Assembly (NCBI GenBank): GCA_903875575.1
Contig: CAIQWJ010000069.1
Coordinates: 1 to 64,000, forward strand
Origin: an uncultured Acidobacteriia bacterium
Lineage (GTDB): Bacteria; Acidobacteriota; Terriglobia; Bryobacterales; Bryobacteraceae
Direction: 5' to 3'
DNA: 64,000 nucleotides
The translations under genes were made by a program, and so were the position numbers. Below are positions 1-8,480 of the stretch, one piece after another (within the stretch, counting starts at the first letter, position 1; each line of letters begins with the position of its first letter). Under the pieces are notes generated by a model, which saw only the letters and a program-made list of their open reading frames with translations, was not told the DNA's origin and searched no databases.

Positions 1-89
1 CGTCGCCTCGGCTTTGGGCTTCCGTTCGGGAGCGACCCCGTTCGGACACGATCACATTAACACGACTTTCCGGCAACCCTCGTCAAAAC

Positions 90-132
90 CGGACATTTCT
101 ATGTGGCAGAGAAGCGGACATTTCTATTTGGC
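90..132. repeat. Short direct repeat upstream of the haloperoxidase gene
   Basis: Two 18-bp copies of CGGACATTTCTATKTGGC lie at 90-107 and 115-132 and differ at one base, with a 25-bp period. The rest of 1-193 has no gene I can support; only its end directly precedes the first CDS. Paired short repeats of this kind look like the terminal region of an insertion sequence left behind without its transposase, but no transposase fragment is visible here, so that origin is inference. Confidence 0.45.
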
Positions 133-193
133 GTTGACAGAGGCCTGTAGCGGGCCACAACCACCCCTCCAGAAATGCTAAACTTCACTCATT

Positions 194-1813
194 ATGGCGT
201 TGCACAGTCGAAGAGGTTTTCTCCAGGCTGCCGGTGCGCTGTCTGCCGTGGACGCTGCGGCAGTGGAGCCAAATGTCCCAAACCTGCGGCCTGTGCTTCC
301 ACCGCGCGCGGCGGCGGCTCTGAACCTCAGGGACACTGCGGCCGCAAAAGAGAGCGCACGCCCCGAGGCCAGCACGGCTAATAACGGCGACGAAGCTCTG
401 TATCCCAATCTGATCGGGAGTTTCACAAAGGGATTGCTGCACTCGCAGATCGGCGAGGTTCAGTTGCCGGCATACCAGGCGCTGCTCCATGCGGTTTCGA
501 CGCAGAACCATGCCGATTTTGAGAAGATTCCGCTCGGCTACGGACGCAAACTGGTGAATGCGGAGTCGGCCTTTACATACGACCTGGAAGGCGGGGATCC
601 ACACACCTTTTCGATGCCTTTGCCGCCGACGTTCAACAGCGCGTGGGTGGCGGCTGAGATGGTGGAGTTGTACTGGCAGGCAGCGTTGCGGGACACGCCG
701 TTTTCACGACTTGCGACGTCGCCTATGGCGCAGACGGCGGCGGCGGAACTTGCCGGTTTGTCCGGGTATCAGGGGCCGAAGGGAATTGCCAACCTGTTTC
801 GGGGATCGGCACCCGGGTGTCTGGTGGGGCCCTATTTGTCGCAGTATTTGCTGCAAACGGTTAATTTTGGGTCAACACCGCGGGAGCAGATGTACCGGAC
901 AGGGATGCCGGGGGTGGATTATCTGAACACCTATCCGGAATGGCTCCAACTGCAATCGGGGCTGCCGCCTTATCGGACAGAGGTTTTCGATACAACGTTC
1001 CGGTATATCCGGAACGGCCGGGACCTGGCGCAGTTTGTTCATTACGATTACACCTACCAGGCGTTTCTACAGGCCGCGCTGATCATCCTGAACCAGTATC
1101 CGGAAAGTGTTCTGGATTTCAACGTCTACCAACTCAACCACACGAATCCTTATAAGGCTTCGCGCATTCAAACGGGATTTACCACATTCGGTGCCGCACA
1201 CGTGATGGACTGGGTGGCGCGGGTGGCGAATCTCGCGCTAAAGCCGGCCTGTTACCACAAGTGGGTGATTCACAGGCGAGTGCGTCCGGAGGCCTATGGT
1301 GGCTGCGTTTATAACAATCTGGCCGGGCTGGCGACCTATCCGATCCACAAGGATCTGATGAATTCAAAGGCGCTTGCCAACAACATTCAGAACTCTGGAA
1401 ACGCGCTCTTGCCGCAGGCATATGTGGAGGGTTGTCCGCTGCATCCCTCGTACCCGGCCGGCCATGCGGTGATTGCGGGGGCGTGCACGACAGTGTTGAA
1501 GGCGCTGTTCCAGGAGACGGATCTGATCAGCGGCGCGGTGACGCCGAGCGAGGATGGCCTGACGCTCATTCCGGATACGACCGATGCCCTGACGATTGGC
1601 GGAGAGCTGAACAAGCTGGCATTTAATATCCCGATGGGCCGGGATTGGGCGGGGATTCACTACCGCAGCGATGCGGTGGCCGGACTGCAGCTGGGTGAGG
1701 CCGTGGCCATCGCGTTTATGCAGGACAACGTGAACACATTTACGGAGACGTTTGCGGGGTTTCAGTTCACGGCGTTCGATGGCACGGCGGTGTCGATCGC
1801 ACCTGGTAAATAG
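194..1813 (+). CDS. Vanadium-dependent haloperoxidase (PAP2/VHPO family), Tat-exported
   Basis: This predicted 539-aa enzyme would use vanadate and hydrogen peroxide to oxidise halides (chloride or bromide) outside the cytoplasm. All three vanadate-site blocks of the family are visible: K356 followed by HRRVRPEA (359-367 region), HPSYPAGHA at 417-425 containing H424, and GRDWAGIHYRSD at 482-493, where H489 would bind vanadium and R483 or R491 would contact vanadate. The N-terminus has a twin-arginine signal (SRRGFLQ) followed by a short hydrophobic stretch, so the folded protein is probably Tat-exported. Length is typical for bacterial bromoperoxidase-like members. The ATG at 194 is the first one that includes the signal; no strong Shine-Dalgarno is seen. 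Halide specificity cannot be read from the sequence. The gene stands alone and converges with the Ig-repeat gene. Confidence 0.93.
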   Translation: MALHSRRGFLQAAGALSAVDAAAVEPNVPNLRPVLPPRAAAALNLRDTAAAKESARPEASTANNGDEALYPNLIGSFTKGLLHSQIGEVQLPAYQALLHAVSTQNHADFEKIPLGYGRKLVNAESAFTYDLEGGDPHTFSMPLPPTFNSAWVAAEMVELYWQAALRDTPFSRLATSPMAQTAAAELAGLSGYQGPKGIANLFRGSAPGCLVGPYLSQYLLQTVNFGSTPREQMYRTGMPGVDYLNTYPEWLQLQSGLPPYRTEVFDTTFRYIRNGRDLAQFVHYDYTYQAFLQAALIILNQYPESVLDFNVYQLNHTNPYKASRIQTGFTTFGAAHVMDWVARVANLALKPACYHKWVIHRRVRPEAYGGCVYNNLAGLATYPIHKDLMNSKALANNIQNSGNALLPQAYVEGCPLHPSYPAGHAVIAGACTTVLKALFQETDLISGAVTPSEDGLTLIPDTTDALTIGGELNKLAFNIPMGRDWAGIHYRSDAVAGLQLGEAVAIAFMQDNVNTFTETFAGFQFTAFDGTAVSIAPGK

Positions 1814-1838
1814 CAGGGTCTGCGAGGACATTCGCGTG

Positions 1839-1868
1839 ATTGCGGCATCGCCGGCGGCGTGCCGCAAT
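1839..1868. terminator. Hairpin between convergent genes, possible bidirectional terminator
   Basis: A perfect 9-bp inverted repeat (ATTGCGGCA / TGCCGCAAT) encloses a 12-nt GC-rich loop that can itself pair four more bases. It lies 25 bp after the haloperoxidase stop and 79 bp from the end of the convergent gene. There is no clear T-tract on either side, so intrinsic termination is not certain. Confidence 0.4.
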
Positions 1869-1947
1869 GTTGGCTCCCTCGCTTGCGGTCGCGGCTTCCA
1901 TCGCAGTAACTCGTTCGTAACTTCGCTGCAGCCGGAAAACTGACCTT

Positions 1948-4392
1948 CTACGGTCCGGTAGTGAAGTACGTGGTGGAGCCGCCGTAGACGTTGCCCGCCT
2001 CGTCGCTCACGCTATAAATCTGCAGGTAGTATTGGGTGCTGGCGGCCAGCGCCGCGGCCGGCGTGAGCGTAACTGTCAGATTGTCTGCGGACAGAGAGAG
2101 CGTTGCGGGCACCGCCACGCCGGTGGCTGCCGGGTACAGAACGACATTACCGGAGGTCACTGTCAGCGGATTGACGGGGACGTTGAATACGATAGTTGGC
2201 GCCACTGTCTTTAAGACAGCGGTTGCATTGTAGGCCGGAGTGACCACACCCGTCGGGCGGGCGAGAATTACCTGCGAACCTGTGGTGAATGTGATTGTCG
2301 CGGTCGGCATCGCGTTGCCTGCCAGATCGACGACGCCAGCCACAGTAAGTGTATAAAGAGTGCCCGGCGTGAGCAGCCCGGGAGGCGTCAGCGAAAGCGT
2401 CTGATTGGCATTGCTGAAAGAAGACGTCGTGGCAACAGTTTTACCGCCGCCCGAGAGTACGATGCCGGAGATCGTGTTGGGCTGGATCGGCTCGGTAAAG
2501 AGGAGCTGCACCGTCAGATCAATCGGGACGCCGGTGAAGCCGTTCGACGGGTTTGTGGCGACTATGGTTGGGGCCGTAGTCACGGCGGCGGACGACGTGG
2601 TAAACGACGAGGCACCTCCGTAGAAGTAGTTGCCGTTGATGTCGCGTACATTGCCGGAGGCGTTCCAGTAGTAGTAATACGAATGGGCAGCCGACAGGTT
2701 GGCGAGCGGGGCCACCGAGAGGGTCCTGCCATCGGGCGACAGGGTGGGAGTTCCGGTGGCAAGGTAATTTCCGTTGTTGACGGTAATGTCGTAGAGCGAG
2801 ATTGCATTGGCGCCGAGGGTTGTGGGATCGAGCGGAACTGCTGAAGTGACATAAAGCGCAGTATTCAGGGGAATACCGGTGCTTCCATTGACCGGCAGCG
2901 AACTGACGGCACTGGTGCCGTTGAATATGGCCCCGGCGGCCGTGGTGAACGTTGCTGTGGCCGAAGACCCTGTCTGGAGGCTGTTACCGGCGGGATCCTG
3001 AATGGCCGAGGTGGCCGTGACGGTGATTGCCGTGTTGTTGGGGAAGGTTCCGTAGGGCGTCAGAATCACGTCCTGCTGGGAGCCGGAGCCGTAGAGGTTC
3101 GTAAAGCTAATGGAGGCCGGGGCGACGGGCTGGCCGCCGGCAGAGAGCTGGATGCTGCCGGTGGCACCGGTGGAGACGGTCAGCGGATTCAGCGGCTTGC
3201 TGAAGTGCAGATACACCTGCGCGTTCGCTGAGACGCCCAGGGAAGTGTCGGGCGGAGTGATGGAACTGACCGCCGGCCGCACGGCATCGGCTGTGGTGCC
3301 TACGGTGAAGCAGTAGGCCGCGGGGTTGACCAGTGCCAGGCCATTGGTATCCAGAATATTCGTATTGACCGTAAAGCAATAGTTTGCCGGGCTGGTACCC
3401 AGGTTGCTGGTGGGCGTGAGCCGGATGACGTTGGGCGCGCGCAGGGTGACCGTTGCCGGTACCAGCTGGCCGTTTTGCTGCACGCAGAGACTGACGCTGT
3501 TCGTCGTGGAAGCGCAGGGCGAAACGGCGCTGGCTTTCGAAGAAGTCAGACTGGCTGCGCTGATGGGTTTGGAGAACGCGATTTCCACGATGGCGTTCAG
3601 CGGGACGTTTTGCGCGCCGTTGGACGGGATATAGCCGGTGATCACCGGAGCGACCGTGGTGAGATTAGCCAGGGTGTTGAACTGGCCGGAGTAGGCATTC
3701 ACGGGATTTCCGACAGCGCTGAGAGCTGAGGATGGCAGGAAGAGCTGAATGAGCGCGCCGGCGGCGAACGGGGCTGTGGGAGTAAAGGTAAGAATTGTTC
3801 CGGTGGAATCGAGAGACGGAGTACCGGCCACCAGAACGCCGTTCTGAGAAACCTGGAGGGCCGGAAGGGTGGTGGTCGGATCCATCGGCTGGCTCAGGAA
3901 CAGGGTGACAGGGGAGTTCAGCGGCACGCTTGTGGCGCCGTTGCCGGGGCGCTGGGTATTGACGCTTGGGCGGGTATTGTTGCCGGAAGTACCCGTGGTG
4001 AATTGCATCTGCAGATTCGGGAAAGCGCTGCTGGAGGCCAGCGCGTTGCCGGAGAGATCCTGAATGCCCGTGGTGGCGGACACGATAATCGTGCTGCTGG
4101 GGGTGAGGCCGGACGGCGACAGGGTGACTGAGGTGTAGGGACTGGAGTAACCAATGGACGTATAAAGCCGCGTGGGGCCGTCAAAGACGGCGATCGTGTC
4201 CGAGGTCAGCGTGTTCGGATTGATCGACTTGGAGAACATCAGCGTAATCACGGTGTTCAGGCCGAGGCCGGTAGACTGGTTGGACGGCGTGATGGAGGTG
4301 ACGGTCGGTTGCGTGGTATCGACGGTGTTGGCAGTCGTGAAGTGGTAACTGTACGACTGGACGTTATTGCCCACGTAATCAGGACTCGGCCA
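1948..4392 (-). pseudogene. 5'-truncated SbsA-type (Big_5) Ig-like repeat protein
   Basis: The reading frame encodes about seven tandem Ig-like domains of roughly 110-120 residues. Each begins with a motif like PxVxxxxPSNGxxxVPLN and ends with a motif like DxAGNxxxxxxxxFTT, the pattern of Big_5/SbsA-type Ig modules found in long exported surface proteins. No signal peptide or start is present. The frame stays open upstream to a TTG at 4461, but from about 4390 upward that DNA is the coding end of the DUF3667 gene in another frame. Recognisable Ig sequence starts abruptly inside a domain (DYVGNNVQSYSY). I therefore read it as the 3' part of a large surface-protein gene whose 5' end was lost in a deletion. 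No C-terminal anchor is evident and the last domain runs to the stop. Expression of this remnant is doubtful. Confidence 0.75.
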
Positions 4393-5149
4393 ACACCAGA
4401 GCGGTCGCGATGCCGACCGCCGCGAACCATCGGGATCGATACACGCGGCGTACCGCTGCAAAGTGGTAGAACCCGAGCGTGACCCCTACCAGATAGTTCA
4501 GACCCGGCTCTTGTCCGAGCCAGGTGACCACGTTGGCGAGCCCTATCCAGACCAGTGGCCTGAGGATGACCCAAAACAACAGTTGCAAACCAACCGTGAG
4601 CCAGATTAGCGCAAAGGCGTGGAAGTGAATGGAATAAACCAGGTGCTCGACGAACAGCCGACGGCGCATGAGGATCAAGAGTGTCAGCGCGACCACCGGA
4701 ATGGAAAAGAAGAATGTCAGGTGCTGGCGCTCCTTCGCGATCTCGGTAAAGTGTTCCTTGTAGACCTCTATGGTCTGGCCGCGCTGAACGGCGCGTTGCT
4801 CCACCAGCTTTGCTGCATTGGCACCGGTCGCCCGGATGTAGTCGTCTGCATCCCAACTCATGACGCCGCGATGGGCGAAGAAGAAAAAGAGGTTGATGAG
4901 GACAAACAGCGTGGTCGGCTTGATGTAGGCTTTCCAGCGGCCTGCCATGAATTCCGCGGTCAGAAAGCCGGGCTTGATAATCAGCGGGATCAGGCTGCTG
5001 AAAACCTTGGCATCAAAATGCGTGATGTCGTGCAGCGCGTGCCCGACAAAGTGGCTAACCGTGAGATCGTGAGGGGTTATCTTCTTCTCGCCACAAGCTG
5101 CACAATACGGGCCCGTGAGGGGCGCTGAACAGCTTGCGCAATTTTCCAT
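4379..5149 (-). CDS. DUF3667-family membrane protein, C-terminus probably truncated
   Basis: The 256-aa product begins with a short zinc ribbon (C4-x2-C7 and C16-x2-C19) and continues with a conserved region (KPTTLFVLINLFFFF) and several hydrophobic membrane segments, the layout of DUF3667 integral membrane proteins of unknown function. The ATG at 5149 places the first Cys pair where the family has it. The protein ends abruptly inside what should be a last membrane segment (GIATALVLAES then stop). Immediately beyond this point the DNA becomes an Ig-repeat coding sequence in another frame, so the natural C-terminus seems to be missing. It is divergent from the hydrolase gene starting at 5214. 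Confidence 0.7.
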   Translation of the reverse strand: MENCASCSAPLTGPYCAACGEKKITPHDLTVSHFVGHALHDITHFDAKVFSSLIPLIIKPGFLTAEFMAGRWKAYIKPTTLFVLINLFFFFAHRGVMSWDADDYIRATGANAAKLVEQRAVQRGQTIEVYKEHFTEIAKERQHLTFFFSIPVVALTLLILMRRRLFVEHLVYSIHFHAFALIWLTVGLQLLFWVILRPLVWIGLANVVTWLGQEPGLNYLVGVTLGFYHFAAVRRVYRSRWFAAVGIATALVLAES

Positions 5150-5213
5150 TTCCAGTCATTTTACAACCGTGGGTTGGAACACTGCCAGGAAGAGAGGACT
5201 GTATACTTTCTCC

Positions 5214-7241
5214 ATGCTGCGGACTCAAGGGTGGATCTGCGTCTGGATCGCGTGGGCCGCGCTGGCTCCGTTGTCCGCAGTCGCCGAAGTCGTCCGGGTG
5301 GAGGTTGCCAGCACCGCACCATGGCTCGGCGGCCGTTCTTTGGGTAAAGCAGGGGCTTACGAGAAGCTGCAGGGGCGCGTCTATTTTGAGTTGGACCCCA
5401 CGAGTTCCACCGGCGGACGTGTTACCGATATTTCGCTGGCTCCGCGCAATGCACGCGGGCGGGTGGAGTTTTCGAGCGATTTCGTTCTGGTGCGACCCAG
5501 AGATAGGGCGCGCCGCAACCAGCACTCGGTATTGCTGGAGATTCCCAATCGTGGCCTCACGCAGGCGAACGGTTCCTTTTTCTCGACGGCCCGCGGGGCT
5601 CCGTTTGATCTCATGAACCTGGCGGGGACGGCGCTGAGCGACGCGTTTGTATTCGAGCAGGGGTTTACGGTGGCGTGGCTGGGTTGGGAGTTCGATCTTC
5701 CGAAGAGCGCGATTCGCCTGGACGCGCCAGTGGCAAATGTGAACGGACCAGTGCGACAGACGCTGGTCGCCACATCAGGTGGAAGTCACGTGGTGCGACT
5801 GGACGGCCCGAACTCCTATTGCGCGGCCAATGCAGTGCAGCCGGATGCGCAACTCCTCGTGAAGTCCCGTTTTGATGAGACGGGTCGCGTGGTGCCACGC
5901 GCCGGGTGGGCGTTTGCCCATGTGGAAGAAGGGAAGTTCGTGGCCGATCCGTGCTCGGTGATTTCGGCGGATGAATTCACGCCGGGACGGATTTATGAAT
6001 TGATCTATCGGGGTGCCAAGCCCGGCTTGGCAGGGTTGGGCGAGGCTGCAGTCAGCGATTTTGTTTCGTGGCTGAAGTTTGGCGGCGAGGGGTCGCCTGC
6101 AGCGTCGCATGCTCTGGGCTTTGGCTATTCGCAAAGCGGGCGGTTTCTGCGTGATTTCCTGTATCGCGGGTTCAACGCGGACGAGCAGGGCAGGCAGGTC
6201 TTCGACGGGTTGTTCATCGCGAGCGCGGGTGCGGGACGGGGTAGCTTCAATCATCGGTATGCGATGCCGGGGGCGGCGGGTAACTCAGTGCTGAGCGATC
6301 TGCGCCCCGTGGATCTGTTCCCGTTTTCGGATGGCACGGAGGAAGACCCGGTTACAGGCGCGCGCGATGATCTGCTGCAACAGGCGGAGCGATCGCGCAC
6401 GGTGCCGAAGATCTTCTCTACATACAGCTCCACGGAGTATTGGGCGCGGGCCGGATCACTGGCGTATACGACGGTGGACGGGGCGCGGGAACTGCCTCTC
6501 AACGACAGCGCAAGGCTGTATTTCTTTGCGGGAACGTCGCATTCGCCGACGGCCTTTCCCCCGACCAGAAACGGTCGCGCGGACACATACGAGAACTACG
6601 GCAACTTTGCACGCGCCGACTGGTCGTTTCGAGCGCTGCTGCTGGATCTGGAGGATTGGGTGACGAAAGGGAAGGCACCGCCGGACTCGGTTTATCCTCA
6701 TTTAGGCGCGGATCTGGTGACCCGGGAGCAGGTCGGTTTTCCGAACATTCCGGGGGTGCGGTTCCCTGCGTACATGCCGCGCAATTGGAGAATGGATTTC
6801 GGGCCGGAATTTCTGGAAAAGGGGATCATCACGTTTGAGCCGCCGAAAGTCGGGCAGGCGTATGAGGTGCTGGTGCCGCGGGTGGATCGGGATGGGAACG
6901 ATGCCGGCGGCATTGCGTTGCCGGAGGTGGCGGTGCCGCTCGGTACGTGCACCGGCTGGAATTATCAGCTTCCGCTGATGCCCGATCTCGACTATCTGGC
7001 GGGACTGGTGGGGAGCTTTTTTCCGTTTCCAGCGAATGCGAGAGAGCGGAGGAATTCTGACGATCCACGGCGGTCGACTGAAGAGCGGTACTCCGGGCGG
7101 GATGACTACCTGGACAAGGTGCGGACTGCGGCGCAGAAGCTGGTTGCGCGGCGGTTGCTGCGGACAGAGGATGTGGATGCTATTGTGGCGGAGAGCAGCG
7201 TGCGGTGGACCTGGGTTGCCGGTCGGGCGTCTGAGAAATAA
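5214..7241 (+). CDS. Exported alpha/beta hydrolase-domain protein (Abhydrolase_10 type)
   Basis: This is a predicted periplasmic or secreted hydrolase of 675 aa. The long frame opens at 5115, but the ATG at 5214 starts a clean signal peptide (MLRTQGWICVWIAWAALAPL...AVAE), so I use it. The segment GFGYSQSGR at 302-310 resembles the nucleophile elbow of this family, with Ser306 as likely nucleophile. Regions with IPNRG and LGWEFD in the N-terminal half and the overall length match the alpha/beta hydrolase domain proteins common in Acidobacteriota. The substrate is unknown; an ester is most likely from the fold. It is followed after 12 bp by the PQQ sugar dehydrogenase gene in the same direction, suggesting cotranscription. 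Confidence 0.82.
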   Translation: MLRTQGWICVWIAWAALAPLSAVAEVVRVEVASTAPWLGGRSLGKAGAYEKLQGRVYFELDPTSSTGGRVTDISLAPRNARGRVEFSSDFVLVRPRDRARRNQHSVLLEIPNRGLTQANGSFFSTARGAPFDLMNLAGTALSDAFVFEQGFTVAWLGWEFDLPKSAIRLDAPVANVNGPVRQTLVATSGGSHVVRLDGPNSYCAANAVQPDAQLLVKSRFDETGRVVPRAGWAFAHVEEGKFVADPCSVISADEFTPGRIYELIYRGAKPGLAGLGEAAVSDFVSWLKFGGEGSPAASHALGFGYSQSGRFLRDFLYRGFNADEQGRQVFDGLFIASAGAGRGSFNHRYAMPGAAGNSVLSDLRPVDLFPFSDGTEEDPVTGARDDLLQQAERSRTVPKIFSTYSSTEYWARAGSLAYTTVDGARELPLNDSARLYFFAGTSHSPTAFPPTRNGRADTYENYGNFARADWSFRALLLDLEDWVTKGKAPPDSVYPHLGADLVTREQVGFPNIPGVRFPAYMPRNWRMDFGPEFLEKGIITFEPPKVGQAYEVLVPRVDRDGNDAGGIALPEVAVPLGTCTGWNYQLPLMPDLDYLAGLVGSFFPFPANARERRNSDDPRRSTEERYSGRDDYLDKVRTAAQKLVARRLLRTEDVDAIVAESSVRWTWVAGRASEK

Positions 7242-7253
7242 GGAGAAATGCGA

Positions 7254-8474
7254 ATGAAAGTAGTGAATGCGGCGGTTGTTTTCAGTCTGGCGGCGGTAGC
7301 GGCGCTGGGTCAGGTCAATGTGGGCGAACAGAAGCCCGAGGCGAGCGTGCCTTTCAACATGACCACGGTGGCCAGCTTTAAACTGCCATGGCGGTTGGCT
7401 TTCCTGCCGGATGGCCGCATGCTGATTACGGAGAAGACCGGGCCCGTGTGGCTGGTGTCCCAGAAGGGCGATAAGATCCCGGTGGGGAACGCGCCGCCAG
7501 TCTATTTTTCGGGCCAGAGCGGCATGCACGGCATTTTCCTCTCGCCCAACTATGCGAAGGATCACAGCGTCTATCTGACCTATGCCGAGCCGGGTGATTA
7601 CGGCGGCGGACTGGCGCTGGCGAAGGCCACGCTGAATGCGACCGCGACTTCCGCGACGCTGGAGAAGCTCGAAGTCATCTGGCGCCAGATGCCGAAGGGC
7701 AAGGGCGGGCAGGAAGGCGCACAGATCGCTTTCTCGCCCGACGGACAGTATCTGTTCCTCTCGGTTGGCGACCGCCAGCGAATGACGCCGGCGCAGGATC
7801 CGGATCAGCCCGAAGGCAAGATCCTGCGGTTGACGCTCGATGGCAAGCCCGCGCCGGGCAATCCGAACTTCGGCAAGACTGGCGCTGCCACCATTCCGCT
7901 GATTGATCCTCCGAGCGATACGGAAGCGGCGAAGAACGCGAAAGTGGTCAGCACTTATACGTTCCCTGGTCAGAATCTGACGCCCGCGGAGACGTGGGCG
8001 AGCGGCGTGCGCACGCCTTACGGGCTGGCGTTTTCTCCCACTGGTGAACTGTGGGAAGTGGAGCACGGTCCGGCTGGCGGCGACGAGCTCAACCTGATCG
8101 AGAAGGGCAAGAACTACGGCTGGCCGCTGGTCTCTTACGGCCAGAACTATAACGGTGTGCCGATTCCCAAGCCCGACGCACGGCCCGATCTGACGAAGCC
8201 GGTGATTTACTGGGTGCCGGTCATCGCTCCGGGAAACCTGATGTTCTACAAGGGCACCAAAACGTTCCCGCAGTGGAATGGCAATGGTTTCGTCAGCGGC
8301 CTGGCGACGAAGACCCTCAACCGGGTCGTGTTCGACGGCAAGGGCGGGGCGAAGATGGCGGAGCGCTGGGATGTAGGGCATCGCATCCGCGATGTGGAGC
8401 AGGGACCGGATGGATCGTTGTGGATGCTGGAAGACGCCGATCCGGGTGCTCTGATTCACGTGACGCCGAAGTAG
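7254..8474 (+). CDS. PQQ-dependent sugar dehydrogenase (soluble aldose dehydrogenase / GSDH family)
   Basis: The 406-aa exported protein has the six-bladed beta-propeller signatures of the GSDH family: LPWRLAFLPDGRMLITEKTG near the start, GMHGIFLSPNY with a His that probably corresponds to the catalytic base, and PYGLAFSPTGELWEVEHGP followed by GGDELN and NYGWP in the C-terminal half. It would oxidise aldose sugars in the periplasm with pyrroloquinoline quinone. A signal peptide (VVNAAVVFSLAAVAALG) is present. Two in-frame ATGs exist at 7248 and 7254; the AAGGAG at 7240-7245 is 8 nt from the second and only 2 nt from the first, so 7254 is preferred. No PQQ synthesis genes lie in this window. 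The stop is 6 bp from the end of the convergent GH54 gene. Confidence 0.88.
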   Translation: MKVVNAAVVFSLAAVAALGQVNVGEQKPEASVPFNMTTVASFKLPWRLAFLPDGRMLITEKTGPVWLVSQKGDKIPVGNAPPVYFSGQSGMHGIFLSPNYAKDHSVYLTYAEPGDYGGGLALAKATLNATATSATLEKLEVIWRQMPKGKGGQEGAQIAFSPDGQYLFLSVGDRQRMTPAQDPDQPEGKILRLTLDGKPAPGNPNFGKTGAATIPLIDPPSDTEAAKNAKVVSTYTFPGQNLTPAETWASGVRTPYGLAFSPTGELWEVEHGPAGGDELNLIEKGKNYGWPLVSYGQNYNGVPIPKPDARPDLTKPVIYWVPVIAPGNLMFYKGTKTFPQWNGNGFVSGLATKTLNRVVFDGKGGAKMAERWDVGHRIRDVEQGPDGSLWMLEDADPGALIHVTPK

Positions 8475-8480
8475 TTCAAC

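Noticed and set aside
216-1813. Acid phosphatase instead of haloperoxidase
   Set aside because: The PAP2 fold is shared, but the KW-x-HRR-RPEA block and length match vanadium bromoperoxidase-like proteins rather than class A phosphatases.
5115-5213. Upstream start for the Abhydrolase_10-type protein
   Set aside because: Would put 33 polar residues before an obvious signal peptide and overlap the divergent DUF3667 gene.
6702-8459. Long 585-codon frame on the minus strand antisense to the hydrolase and the PQQ dehydrogenase
   Set aside because: It mirrors two well-supported genes and its conceptual protein is Arg/His-rich with no domain; long antisense frames are common in GC-rich DNA.
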